A stretch of DNA of 64,000 nucleotides from Thiodiazotropha sp040506195 (GCA_040506195.1 JBEVXH010000001.1:558001-622000); one strand, 5' to 3'. Shown: positions 50,616-60,439, counted from the stretch's first letter. Program-made: numbers and translations. Notes: a model not told the origin generated them from the letters alone.

Positions 50616-52487
50616 CTATTGGGTGTATCGCTGCTCAACGATGGGGACATAGTTCTCAAGAGGCACTTGTCCCAGGTTGAGACCGACCTTGGTATTGACC
50701 ACGTTACGCAAGCGCCGGTCGATGAACACCAGGCTCTTGCTCCGCCTCAGAAAGGTATAGGGCTGGTCGTTGAAGAGATGGGCCTCTGCCTGACGCCACA
50801 GCGGCATGCGCTTCTTTTCATCAACGGTAGCCCGCGCGTCCTCGATCAGGCGATCCAGCTCCGGGTTGCTGTAGTTGATGAAGTTGTTCCCGCCTCCCGC
50901 GATCTGACTGCTGTGAAACATCTGATAGAGATCTGTTTCAAGACCGCTGCTCCACCCCAGTGTAATGGCGTCGAAATCCCGCTTCTTCATCAGGTCGAGC
51001 ATCACCGACCACTCAGTGGGCTTCGGCTGCAGCAGGATACCGGCACGGGCCAGCATATCCTTCAGAAACAACACCATTCGTCCGGTATCCTCATTACCCT
51101 GAAAATAGACCAGCTCGAATTCGAATGGCCTGCCGTCACTGTCCTCGAGGATGCCGTCTCCATCACGGTCGGCATACCCCGCCTTGGATAGCAGCTCAAT
51201 CCCCTTTGCCTGATCATAGTTGCGCGCCGTAGTGGCGGGATCGTGCTGCTTGCTGCTGGCGCTGAATGGACTCACAGCGACCTCTGCATAACCGAGATAG
51301 ATCTCATCGACAATGCGCTGACGATCGATCAAATAGGTCATCGCCTGCCTCACCTCAGTTTTTGCGAACCGGGTCGGCCCATCGTTACGCAGCTGATTCC
51401 AGCCAATATAGGAGTAGCCCGCCACCGGACTCATATACTCCCAATGCTGAGCCTTATCGCCTATCTGCTCATCATCGATCAACTGCTGATATTCCCTTGG
51501 CCGCGAACCATAGGTATCGATCTCACCGTTGCGGAACGTGGTGAGTCGCGCGCTGTCGTTTTCGATCACACGCCAGATAAGCCGGTCGAAGGCCGGTTCC
51601 ACAGGTCCCCAGTAACGGGGATTTCGACGCAGCTCCACGCCTCCTTTATCCGGCGCCCAACCCTTCGGGTCTTCAAGACGATAGGGACCTGAACCCAACA
51701 ACAGCCCCTTTGATTGGTTGAAGCCGTTGGGATCCTCGAGGTAGGGCTGGTAGAAGTGTTTCGGCATGACCTCCATACCCCCGGCCAATGAAAGTGCATT
51801 GAAGTAGGGTTCGGCAAACTGGAATTTTACCGTCAGTGGATCGATGGCCTCCACCGATTCGATTTTCGCGTAATAGGCCCGCTCCCGCGGCGCCTGAATC
51901 GCCTCGGTCATAATAAACTCAAAGGTAAAAACCACATCCTCGGCCGTCAGCGGTATACCGTCCGAGAACTGCAATCCTTCTCGAAGCTTGAAGATAAAGG
52001 TAAGACCGTCCTCGCTGACAGACCAATCATGGGCCAACAGCCCCTGCCACTCCAGGCTATCGGGATTGCGGATCAGTAAGGTTTCCAGGATATAACTCTG
52101 CACCTGTGACGAGTAGACGTCCTGTGAAATAAACGGGGTCAGGGATTTCAGGTTGACGCCGAATGCCTGCACCAGCCAGTCCCCCTGACTGTAATCGGGC
52201 TGCTGGGTAACGGCATAGGCCCGCTCGAATGCCATGGGCATTTGACCCTGCTGAGACGAACCGCTTTGTTGCGCCAGATTGACCCCCTGTTGGATGCGTT
52301 GATCCAGACTTCTGATCTGACCTGTTATCTCCCGGATGTCTCCAGCCTGCTCACGCATCAACTGTTCCATGCGAGACATCTTCTGCCATTGCCGGTCGAC
52401 CATATACATAACCAGGACGATGGTGATCAACAACAGTGCAAGACCACCGAAATAGAGAACATCCCGACCGTTTAAGCGTCGCTGCAT
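50616..52487 (-). CDS. Membrane-tethered peptide-binding protein (SBP_bac_5 family)
   Basis: The 623-residue protein is a family 5 solute-binding protein (LTFIFKLREGLQFSDGIPLTAEDV, GLLLGSGPYRL, TFRNGEIDTYG) and a YejA-like first gene of the importer operon. It has no cleavable signal. Instead residues 10-29 form an uncleaved hydrophobic helix, followed by a charged coiled-coil region (residues 33-70: MSRMEQLMREQAGDIREITG) and a Q-rich linker (SGSSQQGQ). The binding domain would thus hang on a stalk from the inner membrane. The segment DRDGDGILEDSDG is a calcium-like acidic loop often seen in this family. Substrate is unknown: peptides, microcin-like compounds or murein fragments. Confidence 0.9.
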   Translation of the reverse strand: MQRRLNGRDVLYFGGLALLLITIVLVMYMVDRQWQKMSRMEQLMREQAGDIREITGQIRSLDQRIQQGVNLAQQSGSSQQGQMPMAFERAYAVTQQPDYSQGDWLVQAFGVNLKSLTPFISQDVYSSQVQSYILETLLIRNPDSLEWQGLLAHDWSVSEDGLTFIFKLREGLQFSDGIPLTAEDVVFTFEFIMTEAIQAPRERAYYAKIESVEAIDPLTVKFQFAEPYFNALSLAGGMEVMPKHFYQPYLEDPNGFNQSKGLLLGSGPYRLEDPKGWAPDKGGVELRRNPRYWGPVEPAFDRLIWRVIENDSARLTTFRNGEIDTYGSRPREYQQLIDDEQIGDKAQHWEYMSPVAGYSYIGWNQLRNDGPTRFAKTEVRQAMTYLIDRQRIVDEIYLGYAEVAVSPFSASSKQHDPATTARNYDQAKGIELLSKAGYADRDGDGILEDSDGRPFEFELVYFQGNEDTGRMVLFLKDMLARAGILLQPKPTEWSVMLDLMKKRDFDAITLGWSSGLETDLYQMFHSSQIAGGGNNFINYSNPELDRLIEDARATVDEKKRMPLWRQAEAHLFNDQPYTFLRRSKSLVFIDRRLRNVVNTKVGLNLGQVPLENYVPIVEQRYTQ

Positions 52488-52529
52488 GAAGTTACTCCTG
52501 TGACCCAGGATAAATAATTAAAAAAATCA

Positions 52530-52557
52530 GGGCCTGTCAACACTAATCCAACAGGCC
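52530..52557. repeat. MITE-A solo end
   Basis: GGGCCTGTCAACACTAATCC and ACAGGCC make a 28-base sequence matching a MITE-A terminal repeat, with its own small palindrome GGCCTGT/ACAGGCC. It lies in the 294-base divergent gap between the binding protein gene and fabI. Nothing else was recognised in the gap other than a ribosome site, AAGGA, before fabI. Confidence 0.65.
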
Positions 52558-52781
52558 TTAGAGAGTCTATTATGCTTTCCCGGGACTTGAAAGAGTAAGC
52601 GATCCTGTGTGATGTGAACAATGAAGAAACTGGGTAAAGGTTTTTCAAGTAGCCCCGTATAGATCACCTGCACTTTTCGCTGATGATAAATTCCGGTAAG
52701 TTACGTAGTTTAACTCTAAGTGAGTCTGTCTATGTGCCGGTCCCCGTGCATATATCGATAACTCCTGTAAGGAATTGTTCC

Positions 52782-53558
52782 ATGGGCTTTTTACAAAACA
52801 AACGTGTACTCATTGTCGGCATTGCCAGTAACCGCTCCATCGCCTGGGGTGTTGCCGAAGCCATGCACCGCGAAGGTGCCGAGCTGGCACTCACCTATCA
52901 GACGGAAAAACTTAAAAAACGCGTCGACGATGCCGCCGAAAAGTTTGCTGCAGATATTGTTATGCCCCTGGATGTCACCAGTGACCAACAGACCTCAGAC
53001 CTGTTCGGCACCCTGGAAAAACAGTGGGGTCATCTGGACGCCATCGTGCATGCGGTGGGATTCGCACCCCGCGACCATTTGGAAGGTGGCTATCTTGACA
53101 ATCTGACCCGTGAGGGTTTCGCATTGGCTCACGATATCAGTTCCTACAGCTTTGCCGCGCTCGCCAAGGCCGGACGACCATTGATGCAGGGTCGAAACGC
53201 ATCCCTGGTCACCATGAGCTACCTTGGCGCAGTACGCACGGTCCCCAACTACAATGTCATGGGAGTGGCGAAAGCGAGCCTGGAGGCAAACGTTCGTTAT
53301 TTGGCCGAATCACTCGGCCCTGAAGGCATCCGGGTCAATGCTGTATCCGCAGGCCCGATCAGGACTCTGGCTGCGTCTGGGATCAAAAACTTCAAGGGCA
53401 TGCTCGACGAGGTGGAGAAAAGAAATCCATTACGCCGCAACGTCACTATTGAAGAGGTGGGCAATACCACCGCATTTCTCTGTTCCGATCTCGCCTCGGG
53501 AATCACCGGGGATATTATCTATGTAGACTCGGGATACCACATTCTCGGCACCGTTTGA
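52782..53558 (+). CDS. fabI: Enoyl-ACP reductase (NADH) FabI
   Basis: The start is the ATG at 52782, after AAGGA, giving 258 residues (usual 260). An upstream frame start at 52683 would add 33 residues foreign to the family. The protein reduces the enoyl-ACP double bond in fatty acid elongation. The NAD loop GIASNRSIAWG, catalytic Y147 and Y157 (PNYNVMGVAK), K164 and the C-terminal GDIIYVDSGYHI are present. It faces ppiD with 18 bases between stops and no visible terminator. Confidence 0.96.
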   Translation: MGFLQNKRVLIVGIASNRSIAWGVAEAMHREGAELALTYQTEKLKKRVDDAAEKFAADIVMPLDVTSDQQTSDLFGTLEKQWGHLDAIVHAVGFAPRDHLEGGYLDNLTREGFALAHDISSYSFAALAKAGRPLMQGRNASLVTMSYLGAVRTVPNYNVMGVAKASLEANVRYLAESLGPEGIRVNAVSAGPIRTLAASGIKNFKGMLDEVEKRNPLRRNVTIEEVGNTTAFLCSDLASGITGDIIYVDSGYHILGTV

Positions 53559-53576
53559 TGCCGAATCGATGCCGAC

Positions 53577-55478
53577 CTATTCGCTATCGGAATTCAGCAG
53601 GATTTCGATATCCGCATGGGATTCCAGATCGGTCAACACCATTTCATAGTGATCCCTGCCCAGCATGCGACGCAGGCTCTCTTGCTGTTGTAGATTGCTC
53701 TCATCGTCAGCGCCACCCTCTATGACACCCGTCAGCAGATAGACGGCAAAGTCTCCACCGGCAAGCCGTGCAGTGCCTGGCGATGATCCACCGACAGCCG
53801 GCTTTGCAGTGCGGAAAAGCGCACTCGACAAACCCGGCGGGATTTGCCGGTCATTTCGATCCACCGTCATTGGCCCGGTCACGGCATAGCTATTGGCGAC
53901 ATCCGATATGGGTGCACCTGCGGCCATTTCAGCCATTCGTTTCTCTGCCTCGGCCTGGGCCTGCTGTTCGGCCTTTTGCTGCTGCAGGGTCTCGGTGATC
54001 TGTTGTTTCACCTCATCCAGCGGCAGCACAGAGGACTCCTGATGATCAAGGACCCGTAGCACCAGAGAGCTGGTGCCATCGATCTCGATCAATTCACTGT
54101 TGTTATGCTCTTTCAGCACGTCGTCACTGTAGGCTGCCGTCCTCACCTTGGGATTGGCGAATACACCTGCACCCTGTTCCCGGGTTACCCAGTCACTCTG
54201 CTGAATACTAAGCTCCAACACGGACGCGGCAGATTCCAGACTGTCCGGGTCCTCATAGCTCAGATCGGCAAGCTGCTCCGCCAGTTCAAAATAGAGTCGT
54301 TCACCCTCGAACTTGCGATAGGCCGCCTCTACTTCAGTCCGTGCCTCTTCGAACGGTTTGACAGTCCCATCCTTGATCCCTGTCAGCTTGATTAGATGGA
54401 AACCGAAACTGGTACGCACAGGCTCGCTCACCCCACCCTCCTGGAGGGCATAGACAGCGGACTCAAAGGCCGGGTCCATAATACCTTTTCCAAAAAAACC
54501 CAAATCACCGCCCGAGGCTGCGGAACCCGGGTCCTGGGAGTTCTGTTTGGCCAGTTCCTCGAATGATTCACCATCACGCAGTCTTTCGGCCAAGGCATCT
54601 ATCTTTGCCTTCGCTTCACCCACTGTCGATTGATCCGCATCTGCAGCAGCCAGAATCAGGATGTGGCTGGCCTGGCGCTGCTCTGCAAGACCGAATTCAT
54701 CCTGATTGTTCTCATAGTAACCGCGAAGACGCTCTTCATCGACATCAATGGTGCCGCCTGCAGTCCCGGCATCCAATAGAATATACTCGACCTTAACCTT
54801 TTCAGGCGAAATAAAGGCGCTTTGGTTGGCTTCGTAATAGGTCTTGATTTCATCATCGGAGAGCTCATCACTCAGTTTGAAATCACTGGCGGGAACCACG
54901 AAATAGGATAATTCACGGGTCTGTTTCAATAACCTTTGACTCTCATTGAGTTCTTTCGGAGTGACAAAACTACCTGCATGAACCGCCTGTGACAGCTGTT
55001 CCGCAACCAAGGCGCGACGTACGCGATCTTCGAAAGCAGCGGGCGAGAGACCCTGTAAGCGTAATGCACGTTCATAGGTCTGCTGGTCATAGCGTCCATC
55101 CTTTTGAAAGGTCGGCATACTCAGTATCGAGGCCTGGATCATGTTGCTTCCCGCACGTAATCCCATCCTGCTGGAAGTCTGTTGCACCAGCTCATCCCTG
55201 ATCAGACGGTTTAATACCTCTTTGCGCATCCTGGTGTCATCGAACATTTCCGGACGATAGGCTGCCCCGAGCTGCTCGCGCAGTTGCTGACGAAAGCGCT
55301 GGTACTGATTATCCAGGGTGCGTTCGTTAATTTCGGCGCCGTTGACTGTTGCCGCAATAGGTTCGGAACCGACTCCCAGATAGGACTGGATTCCCCAAAG
55401 TGCGAATGGAATCGAAATCAATATTACGATCGCCCATGCGATCCAACCCTGCGCTTTATCTCTGATAACCTGAAGCAT
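53577..55478 (-). CDS. ppiD: Membrane-anchored periplasmic chaperone PpiD
   Basis: The 633-residue protein has a short cytoplasmic start, one membrane helix (about residues 12-36, WIAWAIVILISIPFALWGIQ), a SurA-like N-terminal chaperone region, a parvulin domain (about 265-365: RQASHILILAAADAD, GGDLGFFGKGIMDPAFESAV, VRTSFGFHLIKL) and a C-terminal chaperone region. PpiD helps proteins leaving the Sec translocon. It lies after hupB and two tRNAs, as in other gammaproteobacteria where hupB is followed by ppiD; here the tRNA pair is inserted between them. Confidence 0.95.
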   Translation of the reverse strand: MLQVIRDKAQGWIAWAIVILISIPFALWGIQSYLGVGSEPIAATVNGAEINERTLDNQYQRFRQQLREQLGAAYRPEMFDDTRMRKEVLNRLIRDELVQQTSSRMGLRAGSNMIQASILSMPTFQKDGRYDQQTYERALRLQGLSPAAFEDRVRRALVAEQLSQAVHAGSFVTPKELNESQRLLKQTRELSYFVVPASDFKLSDELSDDEIKTYYEANQSAFISPEKVKVEYILLDAGTAGGTIDVDEERLRGYYENNQDEFGLAEQRQASHILILAAADADQSTVGEAKAKIDALAERLRDGESFEELAKQNSQDPGSAASGGDLGFFGKGIMDPAFESAVYALQEGGVSEPVRTSFGFHLIKLTGIKDGTVKPFEEARTEVEAAYRKFEGERLYFELAEQLADLSYEDPDSLESAASVLELSIQQSDWVTREQGAGVFANPKVRTAAYSDDVLKEHNNSELIEIDGTSSLVLRVLDHQESSVLPLDEVKQQITETLQQQKAEQQAQAEAEKRMAEMAAGAPISDVANSYAVTGPMTVDRNDRQIPPGLSSALFRTAKPAVGGSSPGTARLAGGDFAVYLLTGVIEGGADDESNLQQQESLRRMLGRDHYEMVLTDLESHADIEILLNSDSE

Positions 55479-55534
55479 GACCAGTGACTCACTTATTTAC
55501 ACCTGGGGCAAGTTGACCAGGTGCCGTACGTCTA

Positions 55535-55567
55535 AAACAAAAACGGGGTATCTGCCAGATACCCCGT
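55535..55567 (-). terminator. Intrinsic terminator after tRNA-Asp
   Basis: On the minus strand ACGGGGTATCT and AGATACCCCGT form an eleven-pair stem around GGC, followed by TTTTGTTTT. It ends the tRNA-Val/tRNA-Asp transcript just 14 bases downstream of tRNA-Asp. Confidence 0.95.
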
Positions 55568-55580
55568 TGATGATCAAAGT

Positions 55581-55657
55581 TGGCGGAGCGGACGGGACTC
55601 GAACCCGCGACCCCCGGCGTGACAGGCCGGTATTCTAACCAACTGAACTACCGCTCC
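55581..55657 (-). tRNA. tRNA-Asp (GTC)
   Basis: The gene (77 nt with encoded CCA) begins GGAGCGGTAGTTCAGTTGGT and has the anticodon arm CCGGCCTGTCACGCCGG with anticodon GTC and T-arm GGGTTCGAGTC. All four stems pair. It follows tRNA-Val after four bases. Confidence 0.97.
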
Positions 55658-55661
55658 GATT

Positions 55662-55737
55662 TGGTGGGTGCTGCAGGGATCGAACCTGCGACCCTCGCCT
55701 TGTAAGGGCGATGCTCTCCCAGCTGAGCTAAGCACCC
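55662..55737 (-). tRNA. tRNA-Val (TAC)
   Basis: The gene (76 nt with CCA) begins GGGTGCTTAGCTCAGCTGGG and has an anticodon arm TCGCCCTTACAAGGCGA with anticodon TAC and T-arm AGGTTCGATCC. It is followed by tRNA-Asp in the same transcript. Confidence 0.97.
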
Positions 55738-55789
55738 TGCTAGTGGGGTATATCGTCAACCGGTTAGAGATACCTCACCTGAAGGCGCG

Positions 55790-56062
55790 CTAGTTTATTG
55801 CATCCTTCAATGCTTTACCAGCCTTGAATGACGGGATTCTTGAGGCCTTGATTTTAATCGTCTCGCCAGTTTGAGGATTACGGCCTTCGCGAGCGGCCCG
55901 TTCCTTCACTGAGAAGGTGCCAAATCCTACCAACGAGAGCGTATCACCCTCTTTCATCGCTTTTGTTACTGCGTCAACCATACCGTCGAGCGCACGCCCG
56001 GCAGCCGCTTTGGAAATATCCGCAGATTCCGCCATTGCCTCAATTAGTTCGGCCTTATTCAT
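55790..56062 (-). CDS. hupB: DNA-binding protein HU-beta
   Basis: The 90-residue protein begins MNKAELIEAMAESADISKAA and has the DNA-gripping arm GRNPQTGETIKIKASRIPSFKAGKALK. HU dimers bend and compact DNA. It lies downstream of lon as in E. coli. The only small divergence is the ending DAIN. It is likely well expressed. Confidence 0.96.
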   Translation of the reverse strand: MNKAELIEAMAESADISKAAAGRALDGMVDAVTKAMKEGDTLSLVGFGTFSVKERAAREGRNPQTGETIKIKASRIPSFKAGKALKDAIN

Positions 56063-56246
56063 TAATCATTTTCCCCTGTGATGGTCTTGGCGGAACTACC
56101 GCCTTTAGAAGCGTTATGTAATGGCCCGCTTGGGGCCCGAAACGCCAGAATTTATACCGGCTGCCAGATACCCTGTCAAGCAACTCAGAAGACCTATTCT
56201 CAACATTTGTTGCTGTTGTGACAGAGATGTAGCATCTCGAATCATA

Positions 56247-58697
56247 CTAGTGCTTGGTCGGTGCACCCCGTTTCTTGACCTCGTCGCCATCCTGCTGTTG
56301 TCCGCCCTTAGTCGGTGTCGCATCCGCCGACTTTCCCTCTTTCGGTTGCGGCATCTCATTGAGTGCCACTTGCAACACTTCATCGATCCAGCGGACCGGT
56401 CTGATATCAAGATTTTGTTTAATATTCTTCGGTATATCAACAAGATCTCGTTCATTCTCTTCGGGAATGATAACCGTTGCGATACCTCCGCGATGAGCGG
56501 CAAGCAGCTTCTCTTTGAGTCCGCCGATCGGTAAAACCTCACCTCTCAGGGTGATCTCCCCCGTCATTGCCACATCCGCCCGAACCGGTATTTTTGTCAA
56601 AGCGGATACCAGACTGGTACACATACCGACACCTGCGCTAGGGCCGTCTTTCGGTGTCGCACCTTCGGGCACATGGATATGAACATCACATTTTTGGTGG
56701 AAATCCTCTTCTAAAGCGAGAGAATCTGCACGGCTCCTGACAACAGTCATGGCCGCCTGAATGGACTCTTGCATGACCTCACCCAATTGACCGGTATGAC
56801 TGAGCCGGCCCTTGCCAGGCATCAATGCCGCCTCGATGCGCAGCAGTTCACCTCCCACTTCGGTCCAGGCCAGTCCGGTAACCTGCCCGACCTGATCGTG
56901 TTCATCCGCCCGGCCATAACGGAATCTTTTAACACCCAAATAGTCTTCAAGCTTCTTGGGGGTGACGGTGATCTTGCCTTTTGGTTTCTTCAGCAGAATA
57001 TCCTTCACCACTTTACGGCATATCTTGGCAATCTCCCGTTCCAGATTTCGTACACCCGCTTCACGTGTGTAGTAACGGACGATATCGCGTATCGCGGACT
57101 CCCTGATGATGAGTTCGTTGGGCTTCAATCCGTTATTCTCCATCTGCTTACGCACCAGATAGCGTTCGGCAATACTGACCTTTTCATCTTCGGTATAGCC
57201 GGACAGCCTGATCACTTCCATGCGATCGAGTAACGCCGGAGGGATGTTCAAGGTATTCGCGGTCGCAACGAACATTACCTCGGACAGATCGAAGTCGACT
57301 TCGAGATAGTGGTCATTGAATGTGTGGTTCTGTTCCGGATCGAGCACCTCCAGCAGGGCCGATGCCGGGTCACCCCTGAAATCCATCGCCATTTTGTCTA
57401 TCTCGTCAAGGAGAAACAGCGGATTACGGGTCTTGACCTTACTCAGGTTGTTGATGATTTTGCCGGGCAATGCACCGATATAGGTACGCCTGTGTCCTCG
57501 AATTTCCGCCTCGTCCCTTACCCCGCCCAGGGCCATGCGGGTGAATTTGCGATTGGTGGCGCGGGCTATCGATTGACCCAAGGAGGTCTTACCGACACCG
57601 GGAGGCCCCACCAGACAGAGTATCGGTCCTTTCAGTTTTCGTACACGTTGCTGTACCGCGAGATACTCAAGGATACGTTCCTTGACCTTCTCCAGACCAT
57701 AGTGGTCTTCATTCAACACCGCGTCGGCCGCACCGATATCGTTACGTATCTTGGTCCGTTTCTTCCAGGGCAGACCGACCAGGGTATCGATATAGTTACG
57801 CACCACCGTGGCTTCAGCAGACATGGGGGACATCAGCTTGAGTTTGTTCAACTCATTGGTTGCCTTTTCCTTGGCCTCCTTGGTCATACCGACGGATTCT
57901 ATCTTCTTGGTGAGATCCTCAATCTCGTTCGGCGCATCCTCCATCTCGCCGAGCTCCTTCTGAATCGCCTTCATCTGTTCATTCAGATAGTACTCGCGCT
58001 GATTCTTCTCCATCTGGCGCTTTACGCGGCCACGGATCCGTTTCTCCATCTGCAGGATATCGTTTTCACCCTCCATCAATCCCATCAGATGTTCCAGACG
58101 CTCACGCACGTTGGGCATCTCAAGAACATGTTGTTTCTCTTCCAGCTTCAATGACATATGCGCAGCGATGGTATCTGCGAGACGGCTGGGATCATCGATG
58201 CTTGAGAGTGACGTGAGCACCTCAGGGGGCACTTTTTTGTTCAACTTGACATACTGATCAAACAGGTTGGTGGCCGAGCGCATCAATACCTCGCTCTCCC
58301 GGCCCGCAACATCGATCGTGTCAGTCAGGGTTTCAAGCCTGGCGGTAAAGAACTCATCCGTATCAACGAATTCCGTGATACGCGCTCTCTCTCCGCCTTC
58401 GACGAGCACCTTGACAGTACCGTCAGGTAATTTAAGTAGTTGGAGTATGTTTGCCAGAGTGCCGATTGCATGCATATCAACCACATCCGGATCATCCACA
58501 TCAGCGCTCTTTTGTGCTGCCAGCAGAATCTGCTTATTGCTCTGCATCGCCGAATCCAGTGCCTGGATCGACTTATCACGGCCGACAAACAGAGGAATGA
58601 CCATATGGGGATAGACGACCACATCGCGTAACGGTAAAACCGGCACGAGATTATTCTGGCTGATCGTCTTCATGGAATCTGTGTACTCGTGGCCCAT
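56247..58697 (-). CDS. lon: ATP-dependent protease Lon
   Basis: I place the start at the ATG at 58697 (MGHEYTDSMKTI), which has GAGGA at proper distance, giving 816 residues. A frame start at 58742 lacks such a site. The substrate-recognition domain (about 20-215) is followed by a AAA+ domain (GPPGVGKTSLGQSIARA, Walker B NPLFLLDEIDKM) and a protease domain with catalytic serine in PKDGPSAG and the paired lysine. The tail (KEGKSADATPTKGGQQQDGD) is low-complexity and longer than E. coli Lon. It sits in the clpP-clpX-lon-hupB order. A sigma-32-like promoter is visible upstream. Confidence 0.96.
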   Translation of the reverse strand: MGHEYTDSMKTISQNNLVPVLPLRDVVVYPHMVIPLFVGRDKSIQALDSAMQSNKQILLAAQKSADVDDPDVVDMHAIGTLANILQLLKLPDGTVKVLVEGGERARITEFVDTDEFFTARLETLTDTIDVAGRESEVLMRSATNLFDQYVKLNKKVPPEVLTSLSSIDDPSRLADTIAAHMSLKLEEKQHVLEMPNVRERLEHLMGLMEGENDILQMEKRIRGRVKRQMEKNQREYYLNEQMKAIQKELGEMEDAPNEIEDLTKKIESVGMTKEAKEKATNELNKLKLMSPMSAEATVVRNYIDTLVGLPWKKRTKIRNDIGAADAVLNEDHYGLEKVKERILEYLAVQQRVRKLKGPILCLVGPPGVGKTSLGQSIARATNRKFTRMALGGVRDEAEIRGHRRTYIGALPGKIINNLSKVKTRNPLFLLDEIDKMAMDFRGDPASALLEVLDPEQNHTFNDHYLEVDFDLSEVMFVATANTLNIPPALLDRMEVIRLSGYTEDEKVSIAERYLVRKQMENNGLKPNELIIRESAIRDIVRYYTREAGVRNLEREIAKICRKVVKDILLKKPKGKITVTPKKLEDYLGVKRFRYGRADEHDQVGQVTGLAWTEVGGELLRIEAALMPGKGRLSHTGQLGEVMQESIQAAMTVVRSRADSLALEEDFHQKCDVHIHVPEGATPKDGPSAGVGMCTSLVSALTKIPVRADVAMTGEITLRGEVLPIGGLKEKLLAAHRGGIATVIIPEENERDLVDIPKNIKQNLDIRPVRWIDEVLQVALNEMPQPKEGKSADATPTKGGQQQDGDEVKKRGAPTKH

Positions 58698-58837
58698 TAA
58701 ATTATCCTCATTTCGGCAGTCTCTCTGCCTAAAAACCTTCAACCTCAGGTATGACAGTCAGTACAGGGATTTGATACTGGCGGGTAACTATGTTCAATCC
58801 GCATCCATTTATTTCGGATCAACACTATTAAGGACAT

Positions 58838-58866
58838 ATATAAGGGTGGAATCTGGATGTTTCAAG
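58838..58866 (-). promoter_or_regulatory. Sigma-32-like heat-shock promoter of lon
   Basis: Read on the minus strand, CTTGAAA (58866-58860) is followed after 13 bases by CCCTTATAT (58846-58838), close to the heat-shock consensus CTTGAAA-N13-CCCCATNT. It leaves a leader of about 130 bases before the lon ATG. The rest of the lon/clpX gap (58698-59021) holds nothing else recognised. Confidence 0.75.
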
Positions 58867-59021
58867 CCTGTAATGCAATGAATAGCGCAGATATATACCC
58901 TCTGCTGACCAACATACCCAATGGATATGTTATGAATTCAAGAACATACCAGTATCTGTCAGTCAATCCGGCCGGTCAGACTTTCGCATGCAGGACATAC
59001 CACTATGTTTGTGATGTTATG

Positions 59022-60296
59022 CTAATCGGATGCGGCGATCTGCTTGTCGCTGTTTTCATAAATCATCAGCGGTTCAGACTCGCCGGCGATCACTGCCTCA
59101 TCCACCACGACCTTCGTCACCTCGTCCATAGAGGGAAGATCGTACATGGTGTCAAGCAGTACTTGTTCTAAGATGGTGCGCAATCCCCGTGCGCCTGTCT
59201 TGCGAAGCATGGCTTTACGGGCAATGGCGCGCAGTGCGTCTTCACGGATCTCGAGCTCACAGCCTTCCATCTCAAACAGGCGGCTGTACTGCTTGGTCAG
59301 GGCATTCTTCGGTTCGGTGAGGATCTTCACCAACGAGGCTTCATCCAGCTCCTGCAGCGTGGCCACAACAGGCAGACGACCGACGAATTCGGGAATCAGA
59401 CCATATTTGATCAGATCCTCGGGTTCCACATCGACGATGATGTCACCGATGGAGCGTGAGTCGTCCTTGCTCTTTACTTCCGCTGAAAACCCGATACCAC
59501 CCTTTTCGGAACGGTCCTTGATGACCTTTTCCAATCCGGCGAAGGCACCACCGACAATAAACAGGATATTCGAGGTATTGACCTGCAGGAACTCCTGCTG
59601 GGGGTGCTTGCGCCCACCTTGGGGGGGTACGGAGGCCACCGTACCTTCGATCAGTTTCAACAGGGCCTGCTGTACACCCTCACCCGATACATCCCGGGTA
59701 ATAGAGGGGTTGTCTGATTTTCGGGAAATCTTGTCGATCTCATCAATGTAGACTATGCCTGTTTGGGCCTTTTCCACATCATAATCACACTTTTGCAACA
59801 GCTTTTGGATGATGTTTTCCACATCCTCGCCCACATAACCCGCCTCGGTGAGGGTAGTCGCATCGGCAATCGTGAACGGTACATTCAGGAGCCTGGCGAG
59901 TGTCTCGGCCAGGAGGGTTTTGCCCGATCCGGTGGGCCCAATCAGCAGGATATTGGATTTGGCCAGCTCCACATCACTCTCTTTACCGATGGTATCGAGG
60001 CGTTTGTAGTGGTTGTAAACCGCGACCGATAGCACCTTCTTCGCCCGATGCTGACCGATGACATATTGATCCAGGGTCTTTTTGATCTCGTGAGGCTTGG
60101 GAAGCTTGTTGATACTCTCTTCCCCGGGATCCTGCATCTCCTCACGGATAATGTCGTTGCAGAGCTCGACACATTCGTCACAGATGAAGACGGAAGGTCC
60201 GGCGATCAGTTTGCGTACCTCATGCTGGCTTTTGCCGCAAAAGGAGCAATACAGCAGCTTGCCGTCGTCGCCTTTTCCGCTCTTGTCACTGCCCAT
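59022..60296 (-). CDS. clpX: ClpX ATPase subunit of ClpXP
   Basis: The 424-residue AAA+ unfoldase has the N-terminal C4 zinc domain (YCSFCGKS, FICDECVELC), Walker A GPTGSGKT, Walker B IVYIDEIDKI and the pore loop and IGF-type region for ClpP docking (GGIGFSAEVKS). Sensor 2 is in RKTGARGLRTILE. It unfolds proteins for ClpP. It lies 143 bases after clpP and before lon in the standard order. Confidence 0.97.
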   Translation of the reverse strand: MGSDKSGKGDDGKLLYCSFCGKSQHEVRKLIAGPSVFICDECVELCNDIIREEMQDPGEESINKLPKPHEIKKTLDQYVIGQHRAKKVLSVAVYNHYKRLDTIGKESDVELAKSNILLIGPTGSGKTLLAETLARLLNVPFTIADATTLTEAGYVGEDVENIIQKLLQKCDYDVEKAQTGIVYIDEIDKISRKSDNPSITRDVSGEGVQQALLKLIEGTVASVPPQGGRKHPQQEFLQVNTSNILFIVGGAFAGLEKVIKDRSEKGGIGFSAEVKSKDDSRSIGDIIVDVEPEDLIKYGLIPEFVGRLPVVATLQELDEASLVKILTEPKNALTKQYSRLFEMEGCELEIREDALRAIARKAMLRKTGARGLRTILEQVLLDTMYDLPSMDEVTKVVVDEAVIAGESEPLMIYENSDKQIAASD

Positions 60297-60439
60297 ATCT
60301 CACTCCTCGAACCGAAATCAACCTGCCTTTAACCCAATCATATCTAACTGCGCATAGATGGCAAGGTCAGAGTCACGAAACTCTGATCTGTGTATCAGGC
60401 CTTCGATACAGTCGCTAACCGCCCTCAGAGACAGGTTGT

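Noticed and set aside
52683..52781. N-terminal extension of FabI
   Set aside because: The family starts at MGFLQNKRVLIVG, which has its own ribosome site; the extension contains the promoter region.
55574..55759. 61-codon minus-strand frame over the tRNA pair
   Set aside because: It is a translation of tRNA-Val and tRNA-Asp, which fold properly.
57309..58154. 281-codon plus-strand frame opposite lon
   Set aside because: It is antisense to the conserved AAA+ part of Lon.
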